A stretch of 64,000 nt of DNA from JBHIKY01 sp042139015 (GTDB lineage Bacteria > Bacillota > Bacilli > Bacillales > Marinococcaceae), in assembly GCF_042139015.1 (NCBI RefSeq), contig NZ_JBHIKY010000006.1:62001-126000 (forward strand), in the 5' to 3' direction. Position numbers and translations under genes: made by a program. The notes beneath the pieces were generated by a model, which did no database searches, was not told where the DNA came from, and was given only the letters and a program-made list of their open reading frames with translations. This document shows, piece by piece, positions 42,743-51,791 of this stretch; position 1 is the first letter of the stretch, and each line of letters begins with the position of its first letter.

Positions 42743-43426
42743 ATGATTGATGTCGGCAATACGATTCATTTAGAATTAAGCGAGCCTTCTGAAACAGGTG
42801 CTGTAAAAAATAGTAAATACCGGTGCCGCCTGATTGATACAGCAAAAGGATGCTTCATTATTGAACCACCAGTAAACGAAAAAACCCGAAAAACGGTGTT
42901 TTTTATGGAAGGCACACAATTTCAAGCCTGGTTTATAGGGTTCGACCAGGCAGTTTATTCTTTTCAAACGGAAGTGAAAAGCCGTCGAAATTCGAAGATT
43001 AATGCGCTCGTGATATATGATCCCGGCAGAGAAAAATATTATCGGTTACAGCGCAGAAATTATGTAAGAATCGACACTTCAATAGATTTTTCCATCCAGC
43101 CGGCCGGCACGTCCTCTCCTCCTGTTATAACCACTTCTCTTGATATCAGTGGAGGTGGTCTGGCTGTTCTGCTGCCGGCTCATCACTTCTTAAAGGAAGA
43201 CATGAAGGTCAAGGTGTGTGGGGTTCTTCACTTTCAGGATGGAGAAATATGCTATGTTCATGCAAGGTGTAAAGTTATTAGAATTTTGAAAGAAGAAATT
43301 GGAAAAACTCCACGTGCTTCCCTTCAATTCATAGAAATTCCGGAGAACGACCGGCAAAAAATTATTCGCTATTGTTTTGAACAGCAAATGTCGGTGAGAA
43401 ATAGCCAAAAAAGTCGCAATCGTTAG
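42743..43426 (+). CDS. ypfA: YpfA/MotI-like PilZ-domain protein
   Basis: Cytosolic c-di-GMP receptor of 227 residues. An N-terminal YcgR-like domain (about 1-95) precedes a PilZ domain whose binding motifs are visible: RRNYVRID near residue 103 (RxxxR) and SLDISGGGLAV near 133 (DxSxxG). In B. subtilis the equivalent protein (YpfA, also called DgrA or MotI) slows flagellar rotation by acting on MotA when c-di-GMP is high. AGGGGGAAC precedes the ATG. It lies between ypeB and cmk as in B. subtilis. Confidence 0.92.
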   Translation: MIDVGNTIHLELSEPSETGAVKNSKYRCRLIDTAKGCFIIEPPVNEKTRKTVFFMEGTQFQAWFIGFDQAVYSFQTEVKSRRNSKINALVIYDPGREKYYRLQRRNYVRIDTSIDFSIQPAGTSSPPVITTSLDISGGGLAVLLPAHHFLKEDMKVKVCGVLHFQDGEICYVHARCKVIRILKEEIGKTPRASLQFIEIPENDRQKIIRYCFEQQMSVRNSQKSRNR

Positions 43427-43532
43427 ATTTGTTCGATCTGCTGTGGTATGATAATCTTTAAATACTACAATATAATAGGGATTTTTCCCCCTTACATCAT
43501 TGTCATACATATCGCAGTAAACGGGGTGTATT

Positions 43533-44216
43533 ATGAACAAAATCAATGTAGCAATTGACGGACCAGCAGGAGCAGGAAAAAGCACCGTTGCAAAAGCAGT
43601 AGCAGCCAGGCTTCAGTATATGTATATAGATACTGGGGCCATGTACAGAGCACTTACGTGGAAAGCGCTGAATACTAGGACGAATGTGAAGGAAGAATCG
43701 AAGCTTGTCGAGCTGCTTGCAAATACCTCCATAATAATGGATAAATATGGGCAGGGTAACGTATATGCCGACAATGACAATGTAACTGAGGCGATTCGTT
43801 CGGAAGCTGTAACGGCGAATGTTTCGGATGTCGCAATGCATCCTCAGGTCCGAAAGCAGATGGTTCTTCAGCAACGGCAGCTCGCTGCTGAAAACGGAGC
43901 TGTTCTGGACGGCCGGGATATTGGAACAGTCGTCCTGCCGAATGCAGAATTAAAGATTTTTCTGCAGGCCTCTGTCGAAATTAGAGCCAGCAGGCGCCAT
44001 CAGGAACATCTCGATAATGGCCTTCCGTCTGATCTGGAATTCATCAAAAAAGATATTGAGCGGCGTGACAAGATTGACAGTTCCAGGGAAGCCTCCCCTC
44101 TTTTAAAAGCCGAGGACGCAGTCGAAATTGATTCTTCAAATAAGTCCATAGCTGAAGTGACGGATATTATTTGCAGAATTGCTGAAGAGAGGATTCAGTC
44201 CCATGACCATATATAA
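43533..44216 (+). CDS. cmk: cytidylate kinase
   Basis: Phosphorylates CMP and dCMP with ATP; 227 residues. P-loop IDGPAGAGKST at residues 8-18, TGAMYRALTWKAL near 35, GRDIGTVVLPNAELKIFL near 127-145, and the lid RRDKIDSSREASPL near 180. A likely extended -10 (TGGTATGAT near 43444) lies upstream. Overlaps plsC by 14 bases. Confidence 0.96.
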   Translation: MNKINVAIDGPAGAGKSTVAKAVAARLQYMYIDTGAMYRALTWKALNTRTNVKEESKLVELLANTSIIMDKYGQGNVYADNDNVTEAIRSEAVTANVSDVAMHPQVRKQMVLQQRQLAAENGAVLDGRDIGTVVLPNAELKIFLQASVEIRASRRHQEHLDNGLPSDLEFIKKDIERRDKIDSSREASPLLKAEDAVEIDSSNKSIAEVTDIICRIAEERIQSHDHI

Positions 44217-44802
44217 AATCGGCCGGTTTTTATGCCGTCTACTGTTCTCCTCTGTCATGAAAGCCCAAGTGATCGGAAAAGAGAATATTCCGGAAGACCG
44301 CGCGGTCCTGCTCTGCTCCAACCATATTAGTAATTTTGATCCTCCGCTTGTCGGTTCATTTCTAAAAAGACAGGTGCACTATCTTGCTAAAGAAGAATTA
44401 TTTCAAAAAAAAGTAATTGGGCCGCTACTAAATGCACTTGGTGCGTTCCCTGTCAAAAGAGGGATGGGAGACAGGCAGGCATTGCGAAAAGGGCTTGGTT
44501 TATTAGAGGAAGGAAAGGTTTTATGCCTGTTTCCTGAGGGTACAAGAAGCAGGACAGGAGAAATTGGAAAAGGATTGTCAGGAGCAGGATTTTTTGCCTT
44601 ACGTTCAAACGCTGTGATTATCCCTGTGGCAGTTCTTGGAGATTATAAACCATTCAAGAGAGTTACGGTGGTTTATGGAAAGCCGATTTCTTTTCAGGAA
44701 TTAAGAGATAAGAAAATTAATGCTGCAATCGCTACCGAAGTGATAATGAACAGTATCCAGGAAACAAGAGATCAGGTTTCCAGGACATATGTAAAAGGAT
44801 GA
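44203..44802 (+). CDS. plsC: 1-acyl-sn-glycerol-3-phosphate acyltransferase
   Basis: Membrane-associated acyltransferase of 199 residues that makes phosphatidic acid from lysophosphatidic acid. Catalytic motif NHISNFDPP near residue 39 (HxxxxD) and FPEGTRSRTGEIG near 110 are intact, as is FPVKRGMGD. ATG 44203 is preferred over 44179, which lies further inside cmk. In B. subtilis plsC is elsewhere; the cmk-plsC-rpsA order is common in other Bacillaceae. Confidence 0.93.
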   Translation: MTIYKIGRFLCRLLFSSVMKAQVIGKENIPEDRAVLLCSNHISNFDPPLVGSFLKRQVHYLAKEELFQKKVIGPLLNALGAFPVKRGMGDRQALRKGLGLLEEGKVLCLFPEGTRSRTGEIGKGLSGAGFFALRSNAVIIPVAVLGDYKPFKRVTVVYGKPISFQELRDKKINAAIATEVIMNSIQETRDQVSRTYVKG

Positions 44803-44808
44803 TATAAA

Positions 44809-44832
44809 CTCTCTAAAAAGAGTTTATCATAA
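44809..44832. terminator. short hairpin after plsC
   Basis: ATAAACTCT...AGAGTTTAT perfect stem with a 6-base loop but no T run; may be a weak terminator or mRNA end. Confidence 0.45.
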
Positions 44833-44882
44833 TGGATTAGATATATTTTTTCTTTTAAGGATAGTGAAGGAGGCAATTGTCA

Positions 44883-46037
44883 ATGGTTGATGAAATGAAC
44901 AACGAAATCGCTGGTATGAAAGAATTTAATGTAGGGGACATCGTCTCTGCAAAAGTAACGAAGGTGGAAGAAAAGCAGGCATATGCAGATGCGGGATATA
45001 AGGTTGATGCAATTATTCCGATCAGTGAATTATCCAGCCTGCACGTGGAAAAAGTAAGTGATGTTCTTAATGAAGAGGATGAACTTGAATTTAAAGTAAT
45101 TAAAGCAGAGGATGACGAGCTTGTTCTTTCCAGAAGAGGTGCACTTGCTGAAAAAGCGTGGGGGGACCTCCAGACAAAGCACGATTCCGGTGAAATAATT
45201 GAAGCGGAAGTAGCAGAAGTAGTAAAGGGCGGTCTTGTCGTTGATCTTGGCGTCCGCGGCTTTATTCCTGCATCCTTAGTAGAGCGTCATTATGTGGAAG
45301 ATTTTGCTGACTATAAAGGGCGTACTGTCCGGTTGAAAGTTGTGGAGCTTGATCCGGCAGATAATAAATTGATTCTGTCACAAAGAGCCGTCCTTGATGA
45401 AGAAGCTGAGAGCCACAAAAAAGAAGTTCTCGACAATCTCCAGGTTGGTGATACTGTAGAGGGAACTGTTCAGCGCCTGACAGATTTCGGGGCATTTGTG
45501 GACATCGGCGGAGTAGACGGACTCGTACACATTTCGCAAATGGCTCATCATCGTGTGGAATCGCCTGGTGAAATTGTGAAGGAAGGCGAGACCATAAAGG
45601 TGAAAATCCTCGCTGTAGATTCTGAAAGCGAACGGGTTTCTTTATCGATAAAAGAAACTCTTCCTGGACCTTGGACTACCATCGAAGGCCAGATAGAACC
45701 CGGGGATATAATTGAAGGACAGGTGAAACGGCTAGTTTCTTTCGGTGCGTTTGTTGAGGTTGCTCCCGGAGTAGAAGGCCTGGTTCACATATCTCAGATT
45801 GCTAACCGGCACATTGGGACACCGGGCGAAGTGCTCGAGGAAGGTCAGGCAGTTCAAGCAAAGGTTCTTGATGTGAACCCTTCTGAACAGCGGATTTCAT
45901 TGAGTATCCGGGAGCTTGAAAAAGCAGATACAAGTGACCAGAAGGTGCAGCAGGAATATTCTGAACCTGAAGAAGACCACTCGGGATTTTCTTTAGGGGA
46001 TATGATTGGTGATCAGTTAAAAAAATATAAAAAATAA
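44883..46037 (+). CDS. ypfD: S1-domain RNA-binding protein (YpfD, RpsA homologue)
   Basis: 384 residues with four S1 domains in tandem (about 14-85, 100-168, 185-255, 270-340). Characteristic blocks such as DFGAFVDIGGVDGLVHISQM and SFGAFVEVAPGVEGLVHIS mark the last two. The first domain retains DAIIPISELSSLHVE, as in B. subtilis YpfD. It is an S1 homologue with fewer domains than the E. coli protein; ribosomal association is not certain in Bacillus. ATG 44883 lies 9 bases after GGAGG; the TTG at 44877 is too close. Confidence 0.94.
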   Translation: MVDEMNNEIAGMKEFNVGDIVSAKVTKVEEKQAYADAGYKVDAIIPISELSSLHVEKVSDVLNEEDELEFKVIKAEDDELVLSRRGALAEKAWGDLQTKHDSGEIIEAEVAEVVKGGLVVDLGVRGFIPASLVERHYVEDFADYKGRTVRLKVVELDPADNKLILSQRAVLDEEAESHKKEVLDNLQVGDTVEGTVQRLTDFGAFVDIGGVDGLVHISQMAHHRVESPGEIVKEGETIKVKILAVDSESERVSLSIKETLPGPWTTIEGQIEPGDIIEGQVKRLVSFGAFVEVAPGVEGLVHISQIANRHIGTPGEVLEEGQAVQAKVLDVNPSEQRISLSIRELEKADTSDQKVQQEYSEPEEDHSGFSLGDMIGDQLKKYKK

Positions 46038-46051
46038 GGAGTACTGTACCA

Positions 46052-47122
46052 TTGTCACGGTCAAAGCGTAAACTAGATCATATTGATTATGCTCTTTCAA
46101 CCGGGTTTTCAACAAGCAATAGCTTTGATGACATCCGCTTCGTGCACAACAGTCTTCCGTCCATATCATTTTCTGAGGTGGATTTTTCCACAACTATCGG
46201 CGAACTTACAATGAGTTCGCCGATTATTATTAATGCAATGACTGGTGGAGGAGGATTGGAAACGGAAAATATCAACAGACGGTTGGCAGCAGCTGCCAGA
46301 GAGACAAATACTGTCATGGCGGTTGGGTCGCAGATGTCGGCGATAAAAAGACCCGAAGAAAGTAATACTTACCGTGCCGTTCGTCAAGAAATCGGCACTG
46401 GATTAGTTTTTGCCAATTTAGGAAGTGAAGCAACCCCGGATCAGGCACAACAAGCAGTGGAAATGATAGAAGCAGATGCTCTGCAAATACATTTAAATGT
46501 GGTGCAGGAGCTCGTCATGCCTGAAGGTGACAGAGATTTTAAAGGTGCACTGCAGAGGATGGAAGCTATAGCTTCTACTATTAATGTACCAGTGATCGTA
46601 AAAGAAGTTGGATTTGGTCTGTCCAGAGAAACAGTACAGCGCCTGTGGAACGCAGGGATATCCATAGTGGATACAGGAGGAAAGGGAGGAACGAACTTTT
46701 CCAGTATCGAAAATAAGCGCCGGGACGAGCCATATTCTTTCTTTGATGAATGGGGATTAACGGCTGCGGCGTCTATAGCGGAAGCTCGCACGGTCTCCCC
46801 GCAAATTTCAATAATCGGTTCAGGAGGCGTCAGACATGGAGCCGATATTGCAAAAGCAATCGCGATGGGTGCTGATGCCTGTGGAATGGCAGGGAAAATG
46901 CTTAGCGCTGTAAGCGAATCCGGTACAGAAGGAGCAGTGCAGTTTATCAGAAGATGCCAGCAGGAGCTTGCTGTTGTCATGACAGCTTTGGGAGCAGCGT
47001 CTGTCTCAGATTTGAAAAGATGTCCCCTGATTATCGATAATCAGACACATCACTGGCTTTCAGAGCGAGGAATTGATACGAAGGCATTTGGGCTGCGAGA
47101 CAGTTCACTTGACCCCGATTGA
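46052..47122 (+). CDS. fni: type 2 isopentenyl-diphosphate isomerase
   Basis: FMN- and NADPH-dependent isomerase of 356 residues interconverting IPP and DMAPP. Family blocks: RKLDHIDYAL at the start, IINAMTGGG near 57, NLGSEAT near 122, LQIHLNVVQE near 146, KEVGFGLS, TGGKGGTNFSSIE near 211 and GSGGVRHGADIAKAIAMGAD near 257-276. Start is TTG 46052 with AAGGAG upstream. It feeds the polyprenyl synthase HepS/HepT encoded later. Confidence 0.95.
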   Translation: MSRSKRKLDHIDYALSTGFSTSNSFDDIRFVHNSLPSISFSEVDFSTTIGELTMSSPIIINAMTGGGGLETENINRRLAAAARETNTVMAVGSQMSAIKRPEESNTYRAVRQEIGTGLVFANLGSEATPDQAQQAVEMIEADALQIHLNVVQELVMPEGDRDFKGALQRMEAIASTINVPVIVKEVGFGLSRETVQRLWNAGISIVDTGGKGGTNFSSIENKRRDEPYSFFDEWGLTAAASIAEARTVSPQISIIGSGGVRHGADIAKAIAMGADACGMAGKMLSAVSESGTEGAVQFIRRCQQELAVVMTALGAASVSDLKRCPLIIDNQTHHWLSERGIDTKAFGLRDSSLDPD

Positions 47123-47153
47123 GGTTCTGCATAATATTTTGCAGAGCCTTTTT
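47123..47153 (+). terminator. terminator of fni
   Basis: GGTTCTGCA...TGCAGAGCC stem followed by five T. Confidence 0.88.
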
Positions 47154-47233
47154 AATGGTACTATTATTAATGCTGCTGAGGAATAAAATGAAAAGCTTTT
47201 GGTGAAGATGGTCAGTAAAAAGGGGTGTATGCA

Positions 47234-47824
47234 GTGTTCTGGCTGATTTCACTTTGGTATCTATGGATTATTTCAGTATTTATGCTTCCGCGGCCATCAC
47301 TATCAAGATCAATCATTCTCTTATTTGCTATTATTATATATCCTCTCACCTGGGACCTTTATTTCATGACTGTTTCTATTTTTTATATATTACTGGTCTT
47401 TCTTGGATTTTATACACTGCCGGCGATTACTCTTTTCTCCCGCTGGTACGTGGTGGGCATGTCCATCGCATTATCATTTTTATTTGCGGCCGTTTTCATG
47501 GCAGAATGGATGGAACCAGTTATTTTTCTTTATGGTAAAACGTTGACGTTAACGCTGGGCTTTGGGTTCATTATCTTATTATTATTTGATGATTTCAAAT
47601 CAAGAATGGCTGGTTCTGTTCTCAGTATATTTGGCGGCACCTTGATTTATCAGGTCCATTTATTTCCGTTAACGAAAAGCATTGTTTTAGGAGATCCTGT
47701 TCTATTGAATGTAATGCTTTTAGTCCATGCAGGGATTACAGTTCTTCATGGGATTGAAATCTCTCTTGAAAAATGGTCTAAAAGAGCAGATAAAACACAT
47801 TCAGGTTTGCCGGCTTCACAATAA
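47234..47824 (+). CDS. yphA: YphA-like polytopic membrane protein
   Basis: Protein of 196 residues with about six hydrophobic helices, small acidic loops (FDDFKSRM) and a short basic C-terminal tail (EKWSKRADKTHSG). No catalytic signature. Length and position between fni and der match B. subtilis YphA, whose function is unknown. GTG 47234 lies 8 bases after AAGGGG; a GTG at 47225 overlaps that site. Confidence 0.82.
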   Translation: MFWLISLWYLWIISVFMLPRPSLSRSIILLFAIIIYPLTWDLYFMTVSIFYILLVFLGFYTLPAITLFSRWYVVGMSIALSFLFAAVFMAEWMEPVIFLYGKTLTLTLGFGFIILLLFDDFKSRMAGSVLSIFGGTLIYQVHLFPLTKSIVLGDPVLLNVMLLVHAGITVLHGIEISLEKWSKRADKTHSGLPASQ

Positions 47825-47872
47825 ATCTGCTACAATAAAATGCGCTCTAATAATTTCAGATAGTATAGAAAT

Positions 47873-47918
47873 AGAGGCTGAACCAATAGAAATTTAAATA
47901 TTGGACTGCCTCTTTTCT
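47873..47918 (+). terminator. terminator before der
   Basis: AGAGGC-TG...CCAATA / TATTGG...GCCTCT stem followed by TTTTCTTT. Confidence 0.8.
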
Positions 47919-47981
47919 TTATGACTTCAGGCAAGTATAGTAATAAGCAGAGATGTATGATGGAAAGGACAGAATAATATA

Positions 47982-49295
47982 ATGGCTAAACCAGTTATTG
48001 CAATCGTCGGTCGTCCAAATGTAGGGAAGTCTACGATTTTTAATCGAATTATTGGGGAAAGAATGGCGATCGTAGAGGACGTACCCGGCGTTACAAGGGA
48101 TCGAATATATGGAGCAGGGGAATGGTTGAACCGCGAATTTAATGTAATTGATACAGGCGGAATAGAAATCAGTGAAGAGCCTCTGCTCGTACAAATGAAA
48201 CAGCAGGCCCAGATAGCCATCGATGAAGCTGATGTAATCGTATTTATCACAAATGGCAGAGACGGTGTCACCGGTGCAGATGAGGAAGTAGCAGCATTGC
48301 TGCGCCGTTCAAAAAAACCAGTAATTTTAGCAGTCAATAAGATTGATAATTATGAAATGCGTGAAAAGCTTTATGAATTTTATGCGCTCGGCACAGGTGA
48401 GGTGTTCGGTATTTCAGGTGCCCACGGTCTGGGTCTTGGCGACTTACTTGATGAAGTACTCAATCATTTTCCTGAAGAACAGGAAGCAGATTATTCCGAG
48501 GACACTATCAAAATGGCCGTGATCGGACGGCCGAATGTTGGAAAGTCCTCGCTAGTAAATGCGGTGACAGGAGAAGAGCGAGTAATAGTCAGCAATATTC
48601 CGGGAACAACTAGAGATGCTGTTGATACCATTTTTGAAAAAGATGATCAGGAGTATGTTGTTATCGATACTGCCGGAATGCGAAAACGAGGAAAGGTATA
48701 TGAAGCGACTGAAAAATATAGTGTGCTGCGCGCTCTCAGGGCTATTGACCGCTCAGATGTAGTGTTAGTAGTACTTGACGCGGAGACGGGGATCAGGGAA
48801 CAGGATAAAAAGATTGCTGGCTTTGCTCATGAAGCCGGCAGAGCGATTGTCATTGTGGTAAACAAATGGGACGCTGTCAATAAGGACAACAAAACGATGG
48901 GAGAATTTACCGAGAGAATTAGAGATGAATTTCAATATTTATCCTATGCCCCGATCATTTTCCTGTCAGCCAAAACGAAGCAGCGGCTCCAGCATCTGCT
49001 GCCCGTAGTCAAAGAAGCAGCAGACAACCATAATTTGCGTGTTCCTACAAATGTATTAAATGACGTTATTATGGATGCAGTAGCGATGAACCCAACCCCG
49101 ACAGAGCATAACAGAAGACTGAGAATTAATTATGTTACTCAAGTCGCTGTGGCACCTCCAACAATCGTATTATTTGTAAATGATCCGGAGCTGCTCCACT
49201 TTTCCTACCGTCGTTTTCTTGAAAATCGACTCCGCGAAGCGTTTCATTTTGAAGGAACACCGATAAAGATAATTGCCAGAAAGAAAAATGACTAA
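47982..49295 (+). CDS. der: ribosome biogenesis GTPase Der (EngA)
   Basis: Essential GTPase with two G domains and a C-terminal KH-like domain, 437 residues; acts in 50S subunit maturation. First G domain: GRPNVGKST at residues 10-18, DTGG, NKID. Second: GRPNVGKSS near 184, DTAGMRKRG near 228, NKWD near 292. The KH-like domain begins near 352 (AADNHNLRVPTNVLND) and ends with GTPIKIIARKKN. Confidence 0.97.
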   Translation: MAKPVIAIVGRPNVGKSTIFNRIIGERMAIVEDVPGVTRDRIYGAGEWLNREFNVIDTGGIEISEEPLLVQMKQQAQIAIDEADVIVFITNGRDGVTGADEEVAALLRRSKKPVILAVNKIDNYEMREKLYEFYALGTGEVFGISGAHGLGLGDLLDEVLNHFPEEQEADYSEDTIKMAVIGRPNVGKSSLVNAVTGEERVIVSNIPGTTRDAVDTIFEKDDQEYVVIDTAGMRKRGKVYEATEKYSVLRALRAIDRSDVVLVVLDAETGIREQDKKIAGFAHEAGRAIVIVVNKWDAVNKDNKTMGEFTERIRDEFQYLSYAPIIFLSAKTKQRLQHLLPVVKEAADNHNLRVPTNVLNDVIMDAVAMNPTPTEHNRRLRINYVTQVAVAPPTIVLFVNDPELLHFSYRRFLENRLREAFHFEGTPIKIIARKKND

Positions 49296-49334
49296 AGGCA
49301 ATAACATGGTAACTCTTTGGGAAGAGGAGAAAAA

Positions 49335-49973
49335 ATGGAAATTATTATTTCAGTACTGTCAGCTTATTTGATTGGTTCAATCAGCTTTAGTTATTTGATA
49401 GCAAAAAAAGTTAAAAAAATTGATATTCGGCAGCATGGCAGCGGCAACGCCGGAGCAACAAATACCTTAAGAGTTCTTGGAAAAGGACCGGCTGTACTTG
49501 TTCTTTCCCTGGACATACTAAAAGGGGTTGCTGCTGTATGGATTGCAGTAATTCTTGAAAATACAGGAGTGCTGCCGGCGTTAACTCCATTAGGGCAGAT
49601 TGAAGGGCTGGCACCGGCACTTGCAGGATTAGCTGCTATATTTGGGCACAATTGGCCGCTATATTATGGATTCAAAGGTGGAAAAGGGGTGGCCACAGCA
49701 GTAGGAGTAGTCGGAACCCTTGTATTTTTTCCTGCCGTATATGTTGGAATTGCTGCAATTTTGGCAATAATATTAACCAGGTATGTCTCGCTTGGATCTT
49801 TAATATTTGCAGTTTTCACCCCGCTGCTCATCATACTTACGGTCTCTCATTATGATCATCCGATCACTTACTTTTATTTGACAGCCCTGCTTGGGATTAT
49901 TTCCATATGGAGACACCGCACCAATATACAGCGTTTAATCAATGGAACGGAAAATAAAATCTGCTCAAAATAG
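49335..49973 (+). CDS. plsY: glycerol-3-phosphate acyltransferase PlsY
   Basis: Membrane enzyme of 212 residues transferring acyl from acyl-phosphate to glycerol 3-phosphate. Family motifs: SYLIGSISFSYLIAK, GSGNAGATNTLR near 38-49, GHNWPLYYGFKGGKGVATAVG near 102-122. Five to six membrane helices. ATG 49335 follows AGAGGAG. With gpsA and plsC it gives the first steps of phospholipid synthesis close together. Confidence 0.95.
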   Translation: MEIIISVLSAYLIGSISFSYLIAKKVKKIDIRQHGSGNAGATNTLRVLGKGPAVLVLSLDILKGVAAVWIAVILENTGVLPALTPLGQIEGLAPALAGLAAIFGHNWPLYYGFKGGKGVATAVGVVGTLVFFPAVYVGIAAILAIILTRYVSLGSLIFAVFTPLLIILTVSHYDHPITYFYLTALLGIISIWRHRTNIQRLINGTENKICSK

Positions 49974-50003
49974 CTTACACGAAACGTACAAGGAGAGAAG
50001 TCA

Positions 50004-51089
50004 ATGACAGATAAAATAGCAGTAATTGGAGCAGGGAGCTGGGGGACAGCACTGGCAGTAGTTCTTTCTGATAATAAGTATGAAGTCGAGATCCTGACAA
50101 GACGTGCGGAACAGGCAGATGAAATTAACAACCTTCATACAAATGAAAAGTATTTAGCCGATGCTTCCCTGTCTGCTGATATTCGAGCCACTGTCAAAAC
50201 AGAGTCCTGTCTTTCAGACGCTGCAGCTGTTCTGTTAGTTGTGCCGACTAAAGCTGTACGAGAGACAGTAAAGCAGGTAAAACCATTCTTGCAGGCAAAT
50301 CAGATCATTATTCACGCGTCAAAAGGTATCGAGCCGGGCAGTTCGAAAAGAATATCGGAAATGATTGAGGAGGAACTGCAAGGTAGACCATTTGCAGCAC
50401 TCGCAGTATTATCCGGCCCAAGCCATGCAGAAGAAGTCTGTCAGAGGCAGCCGACCACAGTAACAGTTTCATCAAGAGATCTCGAAGCGGCGAAACGAGT
50501 GCAGGATATGTTTATGAACCATCATTTTCGAGTCTATACGAATGAAGATCTGCTGGGGGTCGAAATTGGTGGGGCTTTAAAAAATATTATTGCTCTCGGT
50601 ATCGGACTAACGGATGGACTGGGCTATGGTGATAATGCGAAAGCTGCTCTTATGACAAGAGGTCTCGCAGAAATCGCAAGGCTTGGCATAAAATTAGGAG
50701 CGAACCCACTGACGTTTACAGGCCTCTCAGGACTCGGTGATTTGATTGTAACCTGTACAAGCAGCCACAGCCGTAATTGGAGGGCAGGGTATAAGCTCGG
50801 GCAGGGAAAAAGTCTTGAAACTGTACTTAATGAAATGGGCATGGTGGTGGAAGGAGTCCGTACCACGCAGGCAGTCCATGAACTTGCAGAACGGATAGAG
50901 GTTGAAATGCCGATTACTCATGCACTCTACAATGTATTATTTAATGGACAAACTCCCCAGGAGGCTACAGAACAACTGATGGGAAGAGTTCGAAAGCACG
51001 AAGTCGAGAACGTATCATCACTGATGGGCACAGAATTTCAAGAGCAGTGGAGCCATGTTGATCAGTCTGATGAAAACAGCAATAAATAA
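50004..51089 (+). CDS. gpsA: glycerol-3-phosphate dehydrogenase [NAD(P)+]
   Basis: Reduces dihydroxyacetone phosphate to sn-glycerol 3-phosphate for membrane lipids; 361 residues. Rossmann motif VIGAGSWGTALAVVL near residue 6, SGPSHAEEV near 139, catalytic Lys in GGALKNIIALGIGLTDGLGYGDNAKAALMTRG near 190-222, GLSGLGDLIVTC near 238. An AAGGAGAG site precedes the ATG. The C-terminal tail of about 20 residues is slightly longer than usual. Confidence 0.96.
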   Translation: MTDKIAVIGAGSWGTALAVVLSDNKYEVEILTRRAEQADEINNLHTNEKYLADASLSADIRATVKTESCLSDAAAVLLVVPTKAVRETVKQVKPFLQANQIIIHASKGIEPGSSKRISEMIEEELQGRPFAALAVLSGPSHAEEVCQRQPTTVTVSSRDLEAAKRVQDMFMNHHFRVYTNEDLLGVEIGGALKNIIALGIGLTDGLGYGDNAKAALMTRGLAEIARLGIKLGANPLTFTGLSGLGDLIVTCTSSHSRNWRAGYKLGQGKSLETVLNEMGMVVEGVRTTQAVHELAERIEVEMPITHALYNVLFNGQTPQEATEQLMGRVRKHEVENVSSLMGTEFQEQWSHVDQSDENSNK

Positions 51090-51091
51090 GG

Positions 51092-51119
51092 AACCCCTTC
51101 CTTTTCCGTGCATAGTATA
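51092..51119 (+). promoter_or_regulatory. possible sigma-K promoter of the SpoVIF-like gene
   Basis: CATAGTATA (51111-51119) fits the -10 CATAnnnTA; AACC at 51092 could be the -35 with a spacer of 15. Suggestive only. Confidence 0.4.
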
Positions 51120-51152
51120 ATTTGAACACGTTGCGGAAGGGAGGCGGGCAGT

Positions 51153-51419
51153 ATGAGAGAACGTCGGGGAGATTCTGTCTTCGATCATATTTCCAAAAAA
51201 ACCAACGTCAAGCAAGATGACCTGTTTCAACTCGTTCAATCTCTTCAGGGTGCTGATTTTAAAGATGAAAAAACTGTGAGAAACGTAATAAGGGAAGTTG
51301 CGCGTATGGCTGGCAAAAGGGTGCCGAAGGAAAAAGAAGACGAATTGGTTCAAGCAATTACCAACCAAAATATACCGATGGACTTTGCTTCGTTAAACAA
51401 ATGGTTTCAGTCTAAATAA
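51153..51419 (+). CDS. SpoVIF-family sporulation protein
   Basis: Small protein of 88 residues, charged and helical, with the family pattern FDHISKKTNVKQDDLFQLVQSL, then DEKTVRNVIREVARMAGKRVP and NQNIPMDFASLNKWF. In B. subtilis SpoVIF is needed for coat assembly and spore resistance. Here it lies between gpsA and a yphE-like gene, not the B. subtilis position. GGAAGGGAGG precedes the ATG. A separate spoVIF could exist elsewhere, so this may be a paralogue. Confidence 0.82.
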   Translation: MRERRGDSVFDHISKKTNVKQDDLFQLVQSLQGADFKDEKTVRNVIREVARMAGKRVPKEKEDELVQAITNQNIPMDFASLNKWFQSK

Positions 51420-51525
51420 ATTTTTCTCTCGCATTAAGGCATATGCATACTCTCACCGCTCTACGTTTGAATATAGTAAATGGAAAAGAATTCAGGCTGT
51501 AAAATCAGGAAAGAATATAGGATGA

Positions 51526-51562
51526 AAAACCAGCCGGCAAAGCCCCTGCCTGCTGGTTTATT
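51526..51562 (+). terminator. terminator after the SpoVIF-like gene
   Basis: AAACCAGC...GCTGGTTT with GGCA/TGCC inner pairing; T-rich downstream. Confidence 0.65.
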
Positions 51563-51577
51563 GTTTCTCTTACATAT

Positions 51578-51627
51578 ATGAATCAATTTCATAAATGCTA
51601 TTCTGAATATATAACACGAACATTCGA
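51578..51627. repeat. dispersed 50-bp repeat, copy A
   Basis: Matches 62119-62168 at all but about five positions over 50 bases (shared core AAATGCTATTCTGAAT and ACGAACATTCGA). This copy lacks the downstream arm that makes a hairpin in copy B. Noncoding, between a terminator and the yphE promoter. Confidence 0.85.
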
Positions 51628-51757
51628 TTGTAGTGTAAGGCGACGACTCCAGATCGATTATAACCGGCCGTAAGAACATCGTACTTAGCAGCAAATAACG
51701 ATTTTTTGAACAATTCTAGACGATCTTTTTGCGGACAGCTTTTATCCAGTACGCTTA

Positions 51758-51766
51758 TGTTATAAT
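51758..51766 (+). promoter_or_regulatory. extended -10 promoter of the yphE-like gene
   Basis: TGTTATAAT at 51758-51766 (TGn-TATAAT); no clear -35. Confidence 0.6.
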
Positions 51767-51791
51767 ATGGGCTGTTAAAGGAGGAAGTAAC

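Noticed and set aside
46441..46980. 179-codon minus-strand frame
   Set aside because: Lies wholly inside fni; Ser-, Pro- and Ala-rich shadow with no ribosome binding site.
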